From: Brassica napus
Taxonomy: Eukaryota; Streptophyta; Magnoliopsida; Brassicales; Brassicaceae
Assembly (NCBI RefSeq): GCF_020379485.1
Contig: NC_063452.1
Location: 53,816,439 to 53,880,438 of the forward strand
Direction of reading: 5' to 3'
DNA: 64,000 bases
In this document: positions 33,512 through 46,012 of the stretch, one piece after another
Position numbering within the stretch: position 1 is the stretch's first letter
Layout: every line of letters starts with the position of its first letter
The notes under the pieces: generated by a model
Database searches by the model: none
What the model was told of the DNA's origin: nothing
Seen by the model: the letters and a program-made list of their open reading frames with translations, nothing else
Made by a program: the position numbers and the translations under genes

Positions 33512-35747
33512 CTAGGATAAGACCTGCGTCTTGCGCAGGGTGAGTTTATTTGTATATATTATCGATAGTTTTTTTTATATATGTGATCATTTTATTTATT
33601 TATATAAAATATTTTTTGTTGTTATTATATAATTTGTTTTCGATGGATCGGATCAATTTTTATTAAAAATAATGGAACAAAACTATAATTAATACATCAT
33701 GGGTTGATCGGATTGGACATTAAACAAATTATGACATAAAAACCTTATTTTTTCCATCGTACACATTCTTGAAAAAAGTGAACAGTATTGTTTTCACAGT
33801 TGAATTATTTTGACTTTTATCTTCCATATGATTTTGAAAGCTTTCAAATCAACCATCGAATTGATACATGTCATTTTAATGTTTTTAGTCGTATATTTAA
33901 GGAAAACTTACATTTTTGTAATTTAAAGTCGCTTTAAAAAATTCAAAATATAACATCTAAGAAAAAATCTAACATATAAGAAAAATCTAACATATAAGGT
34001 GTCTTCATTTTTGTATTTTAAAGTCGTTCTTTTTTAAAAAAATAACATATAAAGTTTTCTCATTTTTGTAATTTAAAGTCATTTTAAAAAATTCAAAATA
34101 TAACATATAAGAAAAAAATCTATTTTTTTATTATATGGTTAATGTGATTGTTTATTTTTTTTAATAATATAAAATTAAACAAAATGAAGAAGGATGCAAA
34201 AATTGTTATCAAATCTTTTTTATTCATAATCATTAATTGCCATATATATGTAAATCATATTAGGTAATTTCGTAGCTTTTATTTAGGGAACGAATACACA
34301 CTTCTTATATTTTAGGTTAATATAATGTTCTCTAGTGGACATTAAACAAATTATGACATAAAAACTTTATTTTTTTCCTCGAAAACAATTTTAAAAAATT
34401 GAATAGTATTGTTTTCACAGTTGAGTTATTTTGATTTTTAACTTACATATGGTTTTGAAAGCTTTCAAATCAACCATCGAACTGATACATGTCATTTTAA
34501 TATTTTTAGTCGTATATTTAAGGAAAACTTACATTTTTGTAATTTAAAGTTGTTTTAAGAAAAATCAAAATATAACATATAAGAAAAAGTCTAACATATA
34601 AGGTGTCCTCATTTTTTCATTTTAAAGTCGTTTTTAAAAAAAAATAACATATACGGTTTCCTCATTTTTGTAATTTAAAGTCATTTAAAAAAAATCAAAA
34701 TATAACATATAAGAAAAAATATAATTTTCTATTATATGGTTAATGTGATTGTTTATTTTTTAATAATATAAAATTAAACAAAAATGAAGAAGGATGCAAA
34801 AATTGTTATCAAATCTTTATTATTCATAATCATTAATTGTCATATATATGTAAATCATATTAGGTAATTCAGTAGCTTTTATTTAAGGAAATAATATACA
34901 CTTCTTATATTTTAGGTTAATATAATGTTCTCTAGTGGATATTAAACAAATTATGACATAAAAACCTTATTTTTTCCAGCGAACACATTTTTGAAAAAGG
35001 TGAACAGTATTGTTTTCACATTTGAATTATTTTGACTTTTATCTTCCATATGGTTTTGAAAGCTTTCAAATCAACCATCGAATTGATACATGTCATTTTA
35101 ATGTTTTTAGTCGTATACTTAAGGAAAATTTACTTTTTTGTAATTTAAAGTCGTTTTAAAAAAATTCAAAATATAACATATAAAAAAATTCTAACATATA
35201 AGAAAAATATAACATATAAGGTGTCCTCATTTTTGTATTTTAAAGTCGTTTTAAAAAAATATAGAACATATAAAGGTTTCCTCATTTTTGTAATTTAAAG
35301 TCATTTTAAAAAATTCAAAATATAACATATAAGAAAAAATCTAATTTTTTTTATTATATGGTTAATGTGATTGTTTAAGTTTTTTTAATAATATAAATTT
35401 AAACAAAAATGAAGAAGGATGCAAAAATTGTTATCAAATCTTTATTATTCATAATCATTAATTCTCGTATATATGTAAATCATATTAGGTAATTTCGTAG
35501 CTTTTATTTAAGGAAAGAATATACACTTTATATATTTTAGGTTAATATAATATTCTCTAGTGTTATATAATTATGGAATAATGTGACACCATTAGATTAA
35601 ACTATACTTTATATTAGATGCTCTAGAATTCTTTGAAATGGAATTTAGAAGGCATTTAGAGTGCCACTTAGGATTTGAGGTATTTGTTAATTAATACAAA
35701 ATTAAAGTTCTAATTTTTCAAATGCTTCTCAATTAATATATAGGGGA
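33512..35747 (-). mobile_element. Non-autonomous Helitron with internal tandem repeats
   Basis: On the minus strand the 5' end is TCCCCTATATATTAATTGAG (from 35747), preceded by A. The 3' end has hairpin CCTGCGCAAGACGCAGG, then TCTTATC and CTAG at 33515-33512, followed by T. It shares both termini with the element at 53973-56272. The interior consists of three roughly 600-bp tandem units and has no coding sequence. Confidence 0.75.
33715..35562 (-). repeat. Three tandem units of about 600-626 bp
   Basis: Units begin at 33715, 34337 and 34937 with GGA(C/T)ATTAAACAAATTATGA. Each contains GAAAGCTTTCAAATCAACCA and AGGTAATT(T/C)(C/A)GTAGC. Each of the last two boundaries lies at TTCTCTAGTG. Unit identity looks high by eye (about 90%). 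Confidence 0.9.
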
Positions 35748-35922
35748 TTATAGAGAAGGAAGAACTAACCACAATATTTTAGCAATAAATTAAATTCCCG
35801 TCGAATTCACGCTTTACTCATTCCTCTATTAAAAGAGGCTTAAGAGCTCAGAAGAAGTACACATTCACTTCTAAAACCCAAAAGCCTAAGAGACAATTTG
35901 CAAATTAGCGGAAGATTAAAAG

Positions 35923-36535
35923 ATGGCCAGGATCCTTGAGACAACCGTGGAGCTAAAATCTTCGCCCGGGAAGTTCCTTGACATGTTTGTAGGGAAACAA
36001 CAATTCGAAGTCTCCAGTATATGTCCATCCTACATTCAAGGCTGCGAGCTGCGCGAAGGCGAAATGGGCCAAGTTGGTTCTATCGTGGTCTGGAGATACG
36101 TTCATGGCGAGTCAACGCTACAATTCTCTACTTATATTAATACATTAAGACGATTCTCGATCAAAATATCTTTTATATTTTCTGATCTTATTCAAATGAG
36201 AGATTTCTAACAATATTAAACCTATAACTATAAATATGTGTAAATGCTATATATGGTCAGATGGGGAGGCAAAAATGATAATGGAGATAATAGACTCAAT
36301 AGATCTGGAGAACAACCAGGTGACGTTCAAGGTGCTAGACGGTGATTTAATGAAAGAGTACACTCTTTTCTTGATCACCTTACAAGTGACCTCAAAGGAG
36401 GGAGGTGTTGGAAGTGTTGCACATTGGCACTTTCAATACGTGAAAATTAACGAGAAGGTGGCTGACCCTGAGTCTCTCCTCCAGTTTGCCGTCGAGGTAT
36501 CCAAAGAGATCGATGCACATCTCTTTTCCTGGTAA
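35923..36535 (+). CDS. Major latex protein-like (Bet v 1 family) gene with a GC-AG intron
   Basis: Exons 35923-36106 and 36261-36535 join to 459 nt, or 152 residues, the usual length of MLP proteins. Exon 1 gives MARILETTVELKSSPGKF and CPSYIQGCELREGEMGQVGS. Exon 2 gives DGEAKMIMEIIDSIDLENN, TFKVLDGDLM and the C-terminal helix SLLQFAVEVSKEIDAHLFSW. The intron position, at the codon of the Asp in the V-H-D-G-x-A/K segment, matches that of other MLP genes. The donor reads CATG|GCGAGT instead of GT. MLPs form a Bet v 1-fold cavity that binds hydrophobic ligands; the ligand here is unknown. The gene has no counterpart that I recall in this part of Arabidopsis chromosome 5. If the GC donor is not used the gene would be broken. 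Confidence 0.8.
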
Positions 36536-37333
36536 TAGAGGAAATTTCTCTTGTATCAATCATATTATATATCGATATGTATATTTGTGTGTTTGCCTTT
36601 AAGTTCAGTCTTTAAAAGTGCTGTAAAATAAGGACTAAGGAACCGCCTTGTCCGAGTTGCTGAAAGAGTTGTGTGTTATGAGTGTATGGAAGTTGTTACT
36701 TAGGCTACTCGATATTTATGTATGAAATGTTTGATAATAATAAAAGCATATTATAGCATATGTTTAAATGAATTCGTTAAGCATCGCGCTTTCTGCTTCG
36801 TGACAAGATGAATATAAGAAAAGAGCACCACTGAAGAATAACAAATGAACCGTGATGAAAGTTTACAAACAGGAAGAAGGGGAACGTAGAGAATTCAGAA
36901 AAAGAGCTTAAGTGATTCTCCTGAGTCCTGATCATGCAAAGATATAAATATTTATAAGATATGTAATTTATAATAATCAATAATGTTTTGTTTATTTTAT
37001 AAGTTTTAGATCGTTTTGTACATATGGGACCACGTTGTATGCACATTTACATATTGCAGTGCTCACATATTTTATGGCTTACATATAGATTCATATGGTA
37101 GAAAAGCTATATTCACAATTTAGCAAAAAAAAGAAAAGTTATCGTACAAGCGTTAACTCCACTTCTATTTGGGTGGGTTAGGTTGGACAGGTTGGGCTTT
37201 CTTAAATCCATTTCTATTTGCGGATTAAAATATATATATATAAAAAGTTGCTCAAAAAGGAAATTTGAAATGAAAATAGGTTTTAATGATTATCCACCAA
37301 TTATTATCTAAAGAAATAGGAATACTAGCATAT
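36536..37333 (+). other. MLP gene 3' flank
   Basis: AT-rich flank with AATAATAAAAG near 36735 as a possible polyadenylation signal. No other gene is supported. Confidence 0.5.
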
Positions 37334-38620
37334 TCCTTATATATCAAAAGAGAAGCATTGTAATAAATGCATTCACACTATAATAAACACGTGACAGCCT
37401 CACAATGATTTGATAATAACTATGCTAACGCATTCACACTATATTCATAAATGTGTTCACACTATGTATTTTGCGTTTTTTTTAAATATAAAACTCACAT
37501 ACATGGTTCTAATAAAACTCTGGATTTTTTGGTTTGAATAAAAATAGATAACGAATCAAAAGCCAAACTATATATATTATTTTTATTGTTTACGGATAAA
37601 GTTGAGCAAAATATTCATAAATTTTGATTCGATTCGTTATCCGTTTTGATTTGAACCAAAAAAATTAGATATCCGTAATTCTACGAAATAAATCAAACAC
37701 AAAAATACAATATCCAAAAAAGAAGCAAATCACAAATACCAATATTTGTAGGAACATATATCTTATTTGATATGTTATATGCATATATATACATATATGT
37801 AAAGAATTATATATATACATTATATATATTATACTTTATATCAGTTTTACAATATTTTTATGAATTAAATTTATTATATTAGGTACTGGAATTTAAAAAG
37901 TTAAATAATGTTTTATTTTTGTAATAAAATGTTATTAATAAATTTTTCAATTATTTTTAAAATTTTATTTTTTTTTACGGATCAAATCGGATATTCTTTA
38001 AAATTCTAAAACATTTCGGATATCCGAGTCACCGAATATCTAGGTGGTTAAAGATCGAATCGACACGAATGCTTCCAAATACCCAGATATTCGATCTGTG
38101 TCCACCTCTATTTACGGATAGAATTTTATTTTATTTATATGAAAAAATGACTAATGTCAAGGCCTTTTTATTTTAAATTAATTTTAATTTTATCTTTCAT
38201 GTACTATTTTGAACAAAAATGTCATTTAATATTAACTAACAATATCTTTATATATTTGTCAACTATTTATATATACTTTTTACATACACATACATGTTCA
38301 TCTTGATGTGAGCACCGTGTAACTAAATATTCACCACAACTAAAATATCTAATTTTTTGAAAGTTGGAATATTTTTTCTTAATACTTCTTTCACTACCCA
38401 CCAAATTGTAGTGAAATGATTTGTCTTAATAATTTTCTTTTCTTTTTCTTAAACTATTATCTGTTTAGAAACTATAATATAAAACTATTGGTTCGACATG
38501 ACGACTATCTAAAATTCATAACATGAAAAAACCAAAAAATCAAACATTTTAACCCAACAAACTAAAGTGAATATTAATTTAAAATAATAGTTTTTTTTAT
38601 AGCAAACAACATTCACAGAC

Positions 38621-41600
38621 TCATATAGACTCTGTAAACCAAAGTGGTAACTCTGAATCTATGTGTACGACGAAAGACAGTTGTTGCCGAGCACTACGTG
38701 CCAAACTATCCGCCCTAGTGTTCTCCGTCCTAGGTACATGAACAATATCTGAGTTGACGAAACTTCTTCTCAAAAGCTTAATATCTTCCAGGTAGCTTTC
38801 AAATTCTGGTCATTCCTCTGGTTCTGAAACCATCTTCACCAATTGAGAACAATCCTTTGCAAACGTAACCTGAAACTGTCTTAAATTTCTCATGCATTCC
38901 ATTGCCCAAATCAATGCCTCCATCTCCGAATGGAGCGGTGAAAGACATGCTTTTACATTCCTTGCCCATAGTAAACCATCACACCCTGGTAATATACTAA
39001 GCCAACCTTGCCCTGAAAATAGATCATTATCTTTCCATGAACCATCTGTGAAGCACCATCTTCCTGTGGTTCCTAAGTTAGGCATAACTTGTACTTCCTA
39101 AGCACAGCTGTTGTTACTAACCTGTGCCTCAGCCCAAAGTGTGGATTCTACTTCTGCTAGTCGAAGTGTTTCTCTGGGATCAATATCAAGATTACTGAAT
39201 ACTTTATTATTCCGATCCTTCCAAATGTACCATAATATCCATGCAAACTGATGATCCTCCATCTTTGGATTAACTCTCCAAAATAAATGGTCCATATTAG
39301 CAAAAAGAGAGTCAATAGGGAAAAAGTTCGGGTTTGATGGGATTTTAGATAGTGCCCAGACTTGAAGAGCTGGGGAACATTCAAAAAACACATAGTTTAT
39401 TGATTCTTCTGCATCGCCACACCGTGCACATCAAGTATCTCCTTGTATTCCTCTTGCCTTTAGATTTTTCGTTACCGCTATACAACCTGATATCAATTGC
39501 CATAAAAATGCTTTAATTTTGGAGGACACTTCACTTTCCAACAAAAAGCTTTGAGTATATCAACATTGGACCCATAGAATTCTGGTAATTGTTTCTTGTC
39601 AGGATAAATCCTTTCCACTTGATACCCTGATTGTACCGTGTATTTTCCATTCTTGGTGAAATGCCATCCATTCCTATCCTCCATCCGATTTCTACTCAAT
39701 GGTATACTTTCAATTATTTTTTGCATCGTGTGGATCCACCAAATCCCTAATTGCCTATAAATTACATGTTCAGGATTCCGGATTAATGAGAGAATCCACT
39801 GTGAGTTCCGGGTAACTATTATGAAGATTTTTGTTAGCTGGACTCGGGCGAGTGGATGGGAGCCATGGCCCATGGATCATTCCATACTGAAATAGATGAA
39901 CCTGTTCCAACCCTTTTAATTAGTCTTTTACAAAGCAGAGATCTAGCAGAAGTAATACTCCTCCAGCCATATGATGGGGAATATGAGCGAATCGGATCCA
40001 GGGGTGGAGCATTCTTGTAATACCGTCCTTTAAAACTCGAGAAAAAAAGAGAATTTGGCTTCTCGATCAGCCGCCACAATTGCTTCCCAAGCATTGCCGT
40101 ATTAAAATCAGTCAAATCCTTAAAACCTAACCCACCATTATCCTTATGGACACACACTTTATTCCATGATTTCCAATGCATACCTCTTGTACTGCCTCCA
40201 GGACTCCACCAAAACTGCGCAACAGCGCCTGTTAGCTTCTTCACAGTCGTTTTCGGTAACCGATACACAGACATCATATGGTTTGGCAGAGCCGTAACCA
40301 CCGATTTAATAATCACCTCCTTGCCACCCTTAGTAAAAAATCTAAAAATCCATCCATTAACCCTATTATTTAACCGATCTTGTACGAAGCCAAACACTTG
40401 TACCTTAGAACCTCCTAGGCTTTCTGGCAGGCCTAAATAAGATCTCATTCCACCTAAATTCTGAATTCCCAAAAGATCTCTCAATTCTTGACGACTATCT
40501 TCATCGATCTTGTGTCCAAATTGAATTGAGAATTTCTGGAAATTAATCTGTTGTCCAGAGACGGTCTCATATTCCTTTAGAATCCTAAGTATAGTTTGAC
40601 ACTCTTCCTTGTTTACCTTACAGAAGAACAAGCTATCATCTGCGAATAGCAAATGAGAGATTGCAGGGCAAGCTCTTGCCACTTTCATACCAGTTAATTG
40701 TTTCATCCGCTCCGCCTTTTTGATATTTGAAATTAACGCCTCCGTACACATGATAAATAAATAAGGGGACAAAGAATCCCCTTGACGTAATCCCCGCTGG
40801 GGAATAATAAGACCTCATGGCTGCCCATTGAGAAGCACTCTATATTGAACCGAAGAGACACACTCTCGCATTAATTTGATCCAATGAGGATCAAAACTCA
40901 TTTTGTGAAGGAGAGCCTCGATAAAATTCCACTCTATCCGATCATATGCCTTACTCATATCTGTTTTTATTGCCATAAACTTATTTTGACAAGAATTATT
41001 AGCTCTCAAACTATGAAACATTTCCTGCGCGATAAGAATATTATCCGAAATTAACCTTCCTGCCACAAAAGCCGATTGTGTCTCTGAAATTCGTCTGGGA
41101 AGACAACCTTTCAGCCTTTGACACAAAACCTTCGAAATTATTTTATAGCCCACATTACAAAGACTTATCGGTCTCAGTTCCATCATCCTTGTGGGTCTCT
41201 CTACTTTTGGTATCATACAAATATTAGTTATATTCAGCCTTGGATCCAATTCGCCTGTTACCAAAAAATTATTCACCAGCTCAATCACATCCTTTTTAAT
41301 GACATGCTATGAATGCTGGAAAAAGAGAGTTGTCATTCCGTCCGGTTCTGGCGCTTTCTCTGGATGCATCATAAATAATGCTTGTCTCACCTCTTCCTCC
41401 GTAGCTACCTTCAATAACCTTTGATTCATCTGAGGAGAAATTGATGATCCTATCTCCTCCAGGAAACTATCAAATTCCGTAGGATTAGTAGAATTAAACA
41501 AACCATCAAAATAATCTACCGCCACCTTCTCAACACCATTTTCATCTGTGATCTAATTACCTGCTTCATCATGGAGGCCCACTATTTTATTTCTAATCCG

Positions 41601-42690
41601 CATTTGCTTTGTCAGAGCATGATAAAACTTGGTATTCAGATCCCCGGATGAGTACCACATATTTCGGCTCTTCTGATGCCAATACTCCTCCTCATCCTTA
41701 TAGACTTCCTGTAATTTCCTGGAAATCTCAAGAATATCCTCTTGGGTTCTATTGTTATATGTTTGAACATCTTCCAAAGCTTGTTGAAGATTCTGTATAT
41801 TTTTCTTCCCATAAGGTTGATTGTCTTTCCGCCATGAAGATATTTCATGTCGACAATTATTAATTTTGGTAATGAAATCCCCTGATTGGCCCTCCTGATT
41901 TTCTGTCCACCCCGACACAATTGATTCCATAAGTCCCTCCTGACCTATCCATCGCTTATCAAACCTGAATTGTCCTCTTTTTTTCCTAAATAATTTATCT
42001 TCCAGAAAAGCAACGACCTGTCGATGATCCGATCTCACCATCCTCAAATACTCTGTATAAAAAAATGGGAAGAGTGTATGCCATTCCTCATTAGCCAAGT
42101 CTCTATCCAGTCTACATCTAACCGTTACAGCTCCTTTCCCTTTATCTCTACGTCCTTGCCAGGACATTTTATTGGAAATTCTAATAGTCTACTATTCCTT
42201 ATCATATTGTTGAAAGGAATAAAAGAAGTCGCACATCTTAGAGATCCCCCATCCTTTTCATGATTCTCAGTAATCTCATTTAGATCTCCTATAACAAACC
42301 AGGGCTCCGATCTAGCTAAACCATATCAGGTTAACCTTTCCCATACATGGTCTCTTAAGCTTTGATCCGGCTCTCCATATACAAAAGTAAGGAATACTTG
42401 TTTCCCATTGGCCACCGCCTCGACATCTATCATTCTATTGCTAGAATATAAAATTTTAACTTGGTACTCATTATTATAAAAAGGGGCTAAACCACCACTT
42501 CTCCCAATTGGATCCACCGTAACCAGACTATCGTAACCAAAATGTGATTGAAACCCTTGTACAAATCCAAAATCCTGTTTCGTTTCTGATAAAAAACAAA
42601 AATTCTGGTTTATGTTTATGTCATATTTTCCGAAGATAACTTATTGTCCAATGACTTCCAAGACCTCTGCAATTCTAACTTAATATTTTC
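38621..42690 (-). pseudogene. LINE ORF2 (endonuclease-RT-RNase H), broken
   Basis: From right to left on the minus strand come the endonuclease start (NCRGLGSHW near 42670), FLSETKQDFGF and DPIGRSGGLAPFY, then FVIGDLNEITENHEKDGG. Reverse transcriptase follows, with NICMIPKVERPTRMMELRPI, FVAGRLISDNILIAQE, TDMSKAYDRIEW, RGLRQGDSLSPYLF and LLFADDSLFFCK (the FADD catalytic motif). Next come a zf-RVT-like segment near 39400-39600 and RNase H (CFTDGSWKDN, SPLHSEMEALIWAM). The sequence is interrupted by at least six in-frame stops (near 38811, 39099, 40816, 41308, 41554 and 42675) and at least two frameshifts (near 39850 and 42180). It is not functional. Confidence 0.9.
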
Positions 42691-43609
42691 ATATATAAAT
42701 CTGCTTGTATTGCTCTTCCGAGCCGGAAGATTGGGGTTTAATGATACCCAGCAATCTTAGAGTCTCAAGGTTCCGAAAACCAGTAAAATCACAACCAATC
42801 TTGTGAGATACACGATCCATCCCATTAGGAGCATCATTACACCAATGATATCCATTATACCTTATTTCAATCGTCATAATACATACATATAAAAAGCCTA
42901 TTAAACTATAATACGTACAATTTTTAACCCCAAGCTTACGGTACACATATAGCTCCTTTGCAGACCCATTATCTTGAGAATATGATTCATTAAACCCATT
43001 CAATCCAGAACCAAAAACTTGCCAATTGTTTCCCCAGCACCATATCGAATAATCAAAAGGATATAGTAAAATTATAAACACTTGTGCTTTAGAAAGATTT
43101 GTGCCACCAATAAACATAACTCACCATTCGTATCCAATGCTATATAGTATTCTTTATATTGATCTGATAAACCATATGTAATCCCCAAAACAAAGAGACC
43201 AAATGCATTTACTATATTCCGGACTATACCTTTCAATTCCCATCTCCTTAATCGCAAAGGCCATACGTGCATCAGCTTTCCACACCAATGCAGAGTCAGT
43301 ACAGGAAAGAAAACGCCAGTAATAGGCCACCACACACAACCATGATTCCAAACCAAAAAAAGCGAAGCCCTCTCCGCAATGTAAAACGGTTACATATACA
43401 CCAAGAGACCACCATAAACTCAAGAAACCAGTATTATTCCAAGTCTTATTAAGAACCAAAAGAAACATAACAACTCCAACTTCCCTCACTCTCTTAAAAC
43501 CAACTAAGTCACCAATAGTAAAGCAAAGTATTAAAAGAAATAAAAGACCACCCCCGTAAACCAATTCCGCTCGCGTAGACTCTCTGTAAATAAACCTTGA
43601 TTCATATTC
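42691..43609 (-). other. Unrecognised spacer between LINE ORF1 and ORF2
   Basis: About 900 bp with several overlapping open frames, for example 43154-43564 and 42689-43117 on the minus strand. They are rich in Trp, Cys and Leu and match nothing I know. It may be LINE spacer or a further insertion; I see no target duplication. Confidence 0.4.
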
Positions 43610-45232
43610 TTAGAACTTAAGATGCACCGGTTTTGGGTTTGAAGGACCCTTGCTCTCCGGTGGTTTGACACTATCACCATGACGAGTTCCCACCTTGGCT
43701 GCTACTCTTTTGCGTGGGGAGACCAGCGCGCTTGTTATCCTCATCTTGTTGCTTCCCGCCATGCTTATAGTAGGCTTAACAAACCTCTTACGGTTACTCT
43801 GCCTCGTCGCCAGCGACCCTGCCGCCGTATCTTTGTCAGCATTAGCATCTCCACTCCCCATCTTCTTCTTCCTCCGAAAGAGTCTGAAACTCCTCTTCTG
43901 CCTCCAACTCCACATCACTCTCCAATATGGTAGCGCTAATAGCCTCCAGTTCCATATCAATATCCTCTGCCATATAATCCTGCTTCTCCATCATTCCTTG
44001 AAGCACAATTAAGCTCCTCTCCGCCTCACTAGCCTCCATAATCACCTCTGATCCCTCCGCTTGCGTCTCAGCTAACTCAAGTTGAAACCCCTCATAAGGT
44101 AATATCGCAACATCATCTCCATTGCTCTTAATCTCTCCTTCTCGTGCTTCCAGACCTGGAACCCTCTGACGTTGATCATCCGTTGATTGTTCTGAAGAGG
44201 GTTTAATACGTGGCTCCTGATCGCCAACTCCCCCACCTGTAACTCCATTTCTTCCATCATCTCTCCGCGTATTTTTGTACCTCGAGCTCTCGCCATCACC
44301 TCTGTACCCATGATGAGTTGGAGGCTTCCTAGATCCCCGCTCAGCTGCCTTGACCCACTTTGAGTCTGCTGCATCAACCATTTTACCCTTGCCCTTCCCA
44401 TAGCATTCTCGACTATCTCTCCCTTTGTACTATTGACCCGTGTGTCCACTAATGACAACACCCTTGTAACTACGAGCTCGCTCCTCATGCTTCGTACCAT
44501 CAGACCATCCACGGTGCCTTCTCTTATCTCCCTCCTTCGCGCTGGACTCGACTTTATATTCTTCTCCTCCAGTGGACACAGTTCCTCTTTATGACAAAGA
44601 ATCTCGCAGAGCTTGCAATAACCAAATAGTTTTTCATATCGCAGAGACACCGCCGCTTCCTCCCCGTCATAAAATTCTCCTCCTTTGAAATCCACCGTCG
44701 TTTCAAAACACAGCTCCTTGATGGCGTCAACCACTACTTGGACCCTGTTGAGCGTCACATCAACCGCAACCACTCTCCCCGAAGCTCCACCAATACTATC
44801 GAACGTTGGGACCGTCATGAACTCCAACGGGATTCCAATAACTCGTACCCAGAACATGATCTCTGAAGGAAAAGACCTGGACTATTTTGGTTGCCACCTT
44901 GCCAGGGAAAGCATCCAGTAGTCGAAATGAAAAGGCTGTTGCTTCAACACCTCTTCAAGTTCCTCCTCCATCTTGAAGTCAAAACAGAATTTTCCAAAAC
45001 CCAAGTCACTACCTGTTACCCTGTCCTCCAATTTCCTAATCTTTGGAAGATTTGTAAACAACGCCTTCATTTCCTGCTCCTCCGGATTCATACATCTCCC
45101 TATCAACGTCTTGGAGTAGGTCTTGATCATTGCAGAGTTGTCAAAATGTGCCACCGAGATCTTCAGTCTCTTACGCATGCCCTCACCATTCAACTGCTCC
45201 TCACCGTGGTTCAACAGTTGACTCTGCGTCAT
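43610..45232 (-). pseudogene. LINE ORF1 (DUF4283, CCHC zinc knuckle), broken
   Basis: The probable start is ATG 45232 (MTQSQLLNHGEE). DUF4283 is shown by LIGRCMNPEEQEMKALF, KLEDRVTGSDLGFGKF and HFDYWMLSLARWQPK. A stop at 44882-44884 interrupts it. The same frame resumes with MFWVRVIGIPLEF and a knuckle CKLCEILCHKEELC (C-x2-C-x4-H-x4-C). The basic, acidic C-terminal part then continues in two other frames (44381-43842 and 43960-43610). Frameshifts lie near 44380 and 43900. ORF1 proteins of L1 LINEs bind the element RNA. Confidence 0.8.
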
Positions 45233-45802
45233 GATCACAAAGAATTTCAACTTTTGAAACTTAATAAGCCAAAATAATAAGACAATGATACACCAAAGAG
45301 ACTCATCTATCATTCTCTTATATTGATCCAAATTTTCCATAGAGCCCTTCCCCAAATCTTCCTCTATTAAACCGTATCTCCATGAATTGATACTCTCCGA
45401 TCTCAAGCCCCAAAGAAACCATAATATCCAAGTCCCAAAAAAGTCAACCTCTTGATACTTGAGATCAATCTCCAAGATGTATAAGGATGAAAATAAGGAA
45501 TCGCAATCGAAAATACAACCTGTAAAGATCCATAGTGCTGTCTTGATTATCTCTAGATTCCATCGCCATTGAATACAGTTCCGAGATTTCCTTAATCTCC
45601 CGCAGATCCCCTTTTTGATTCCCGAAACGATCCCCAATCGAGTCGAGTAAATGCCTTTATTCCCATAATCCGTATTATGATCCTGGTAGATCATCATAAA
45701 TACCTCATCACCTTCTCCAATTCCCGGATCCCATCGTTGTGAAATCATCAAACCCTAAATCGCCATTTTTATCGCCGTCTGTTTTTTTTGTTAATAATAG
45801 TT

Positions 45803-46012
45803 ATATTTTAGAAGATTAAAAAAAAAAAACTTAAAACCAAACCAATATCCAGATTAAACAGATTTAATGTTTTTTTATTAAAAATTACAAAACTAATAAT
45901 CACATCCAGCGCAAGGCGCGAGTTATTACCTAGTATATATTGTAATTTCGGTCACCCGAACCTGAAAACCCAACTAATTCTATGAGGCTAAAAAATAATC
46001 CATGTAATATAT
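45803..46012. other. Spacer between LINE and LTR element
   Basis: AT-rich; contains the Helitron-type 3' end at 45908-45933. The last five bases, TATAT, are the target duplication of the next element. Confidence 0.5.

Larger units (their letters stand above)
38593..45792 (-). mobile_element. Decayed L1-type LINE retrotransposon, about 7.2 kb
   Basis: On the minus strand the order is ORF1 (DUF4283 and zinc knuckle), spacer, then ORF2 (endonuclease, reverse transcriptase, zf-RVT, RNase H) and a 3' A-run next to 38593. A matching AATAATAGTT at 38583-38592 and 45793-45802 may be the target duplication; it is AT-rich, so only suggestive. The domain set is that of plant L1 LINEs. Both ORFs are broken. 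Confidence 0.85.
37334..45933 (+). mobile_element. Possible Helitron carrying a nested LINE
   Basis: A Helitron-type 3' end lies at 45908-45933: stem bases GCGCAAGGCGC, then TTATTAC, CTAG and T. The best candidate 5' end is TCCTTATATATCAAAAGAG at 37334. It is preceded by T rather than A, which weakens the call. Between them sit about 1.2 kb of AT-rich DNA, including CGAATATCC-type repeats at 37540-38110, and the whole LINE at 38593-45792. The nested reading is inference. Confidence 0.3.

Noticed and set aside
27094..35922. tRNA, snoRNA or CRISPR-like arrays in the AT-rich regions
   Set aside because: The repeats are long Helitron tandem units; no cloverleaf, box C/D pattern or short regular spacer array was seen by eye. 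A tRNAscan or Rfam search would be decisive.
43154..43564. 136-residue Trp/Leu-rich open frame as a membrane protein gene
   Set aside because: It lies within the LINE, overlaps other frames of similar quality, and has no support beyond being open.
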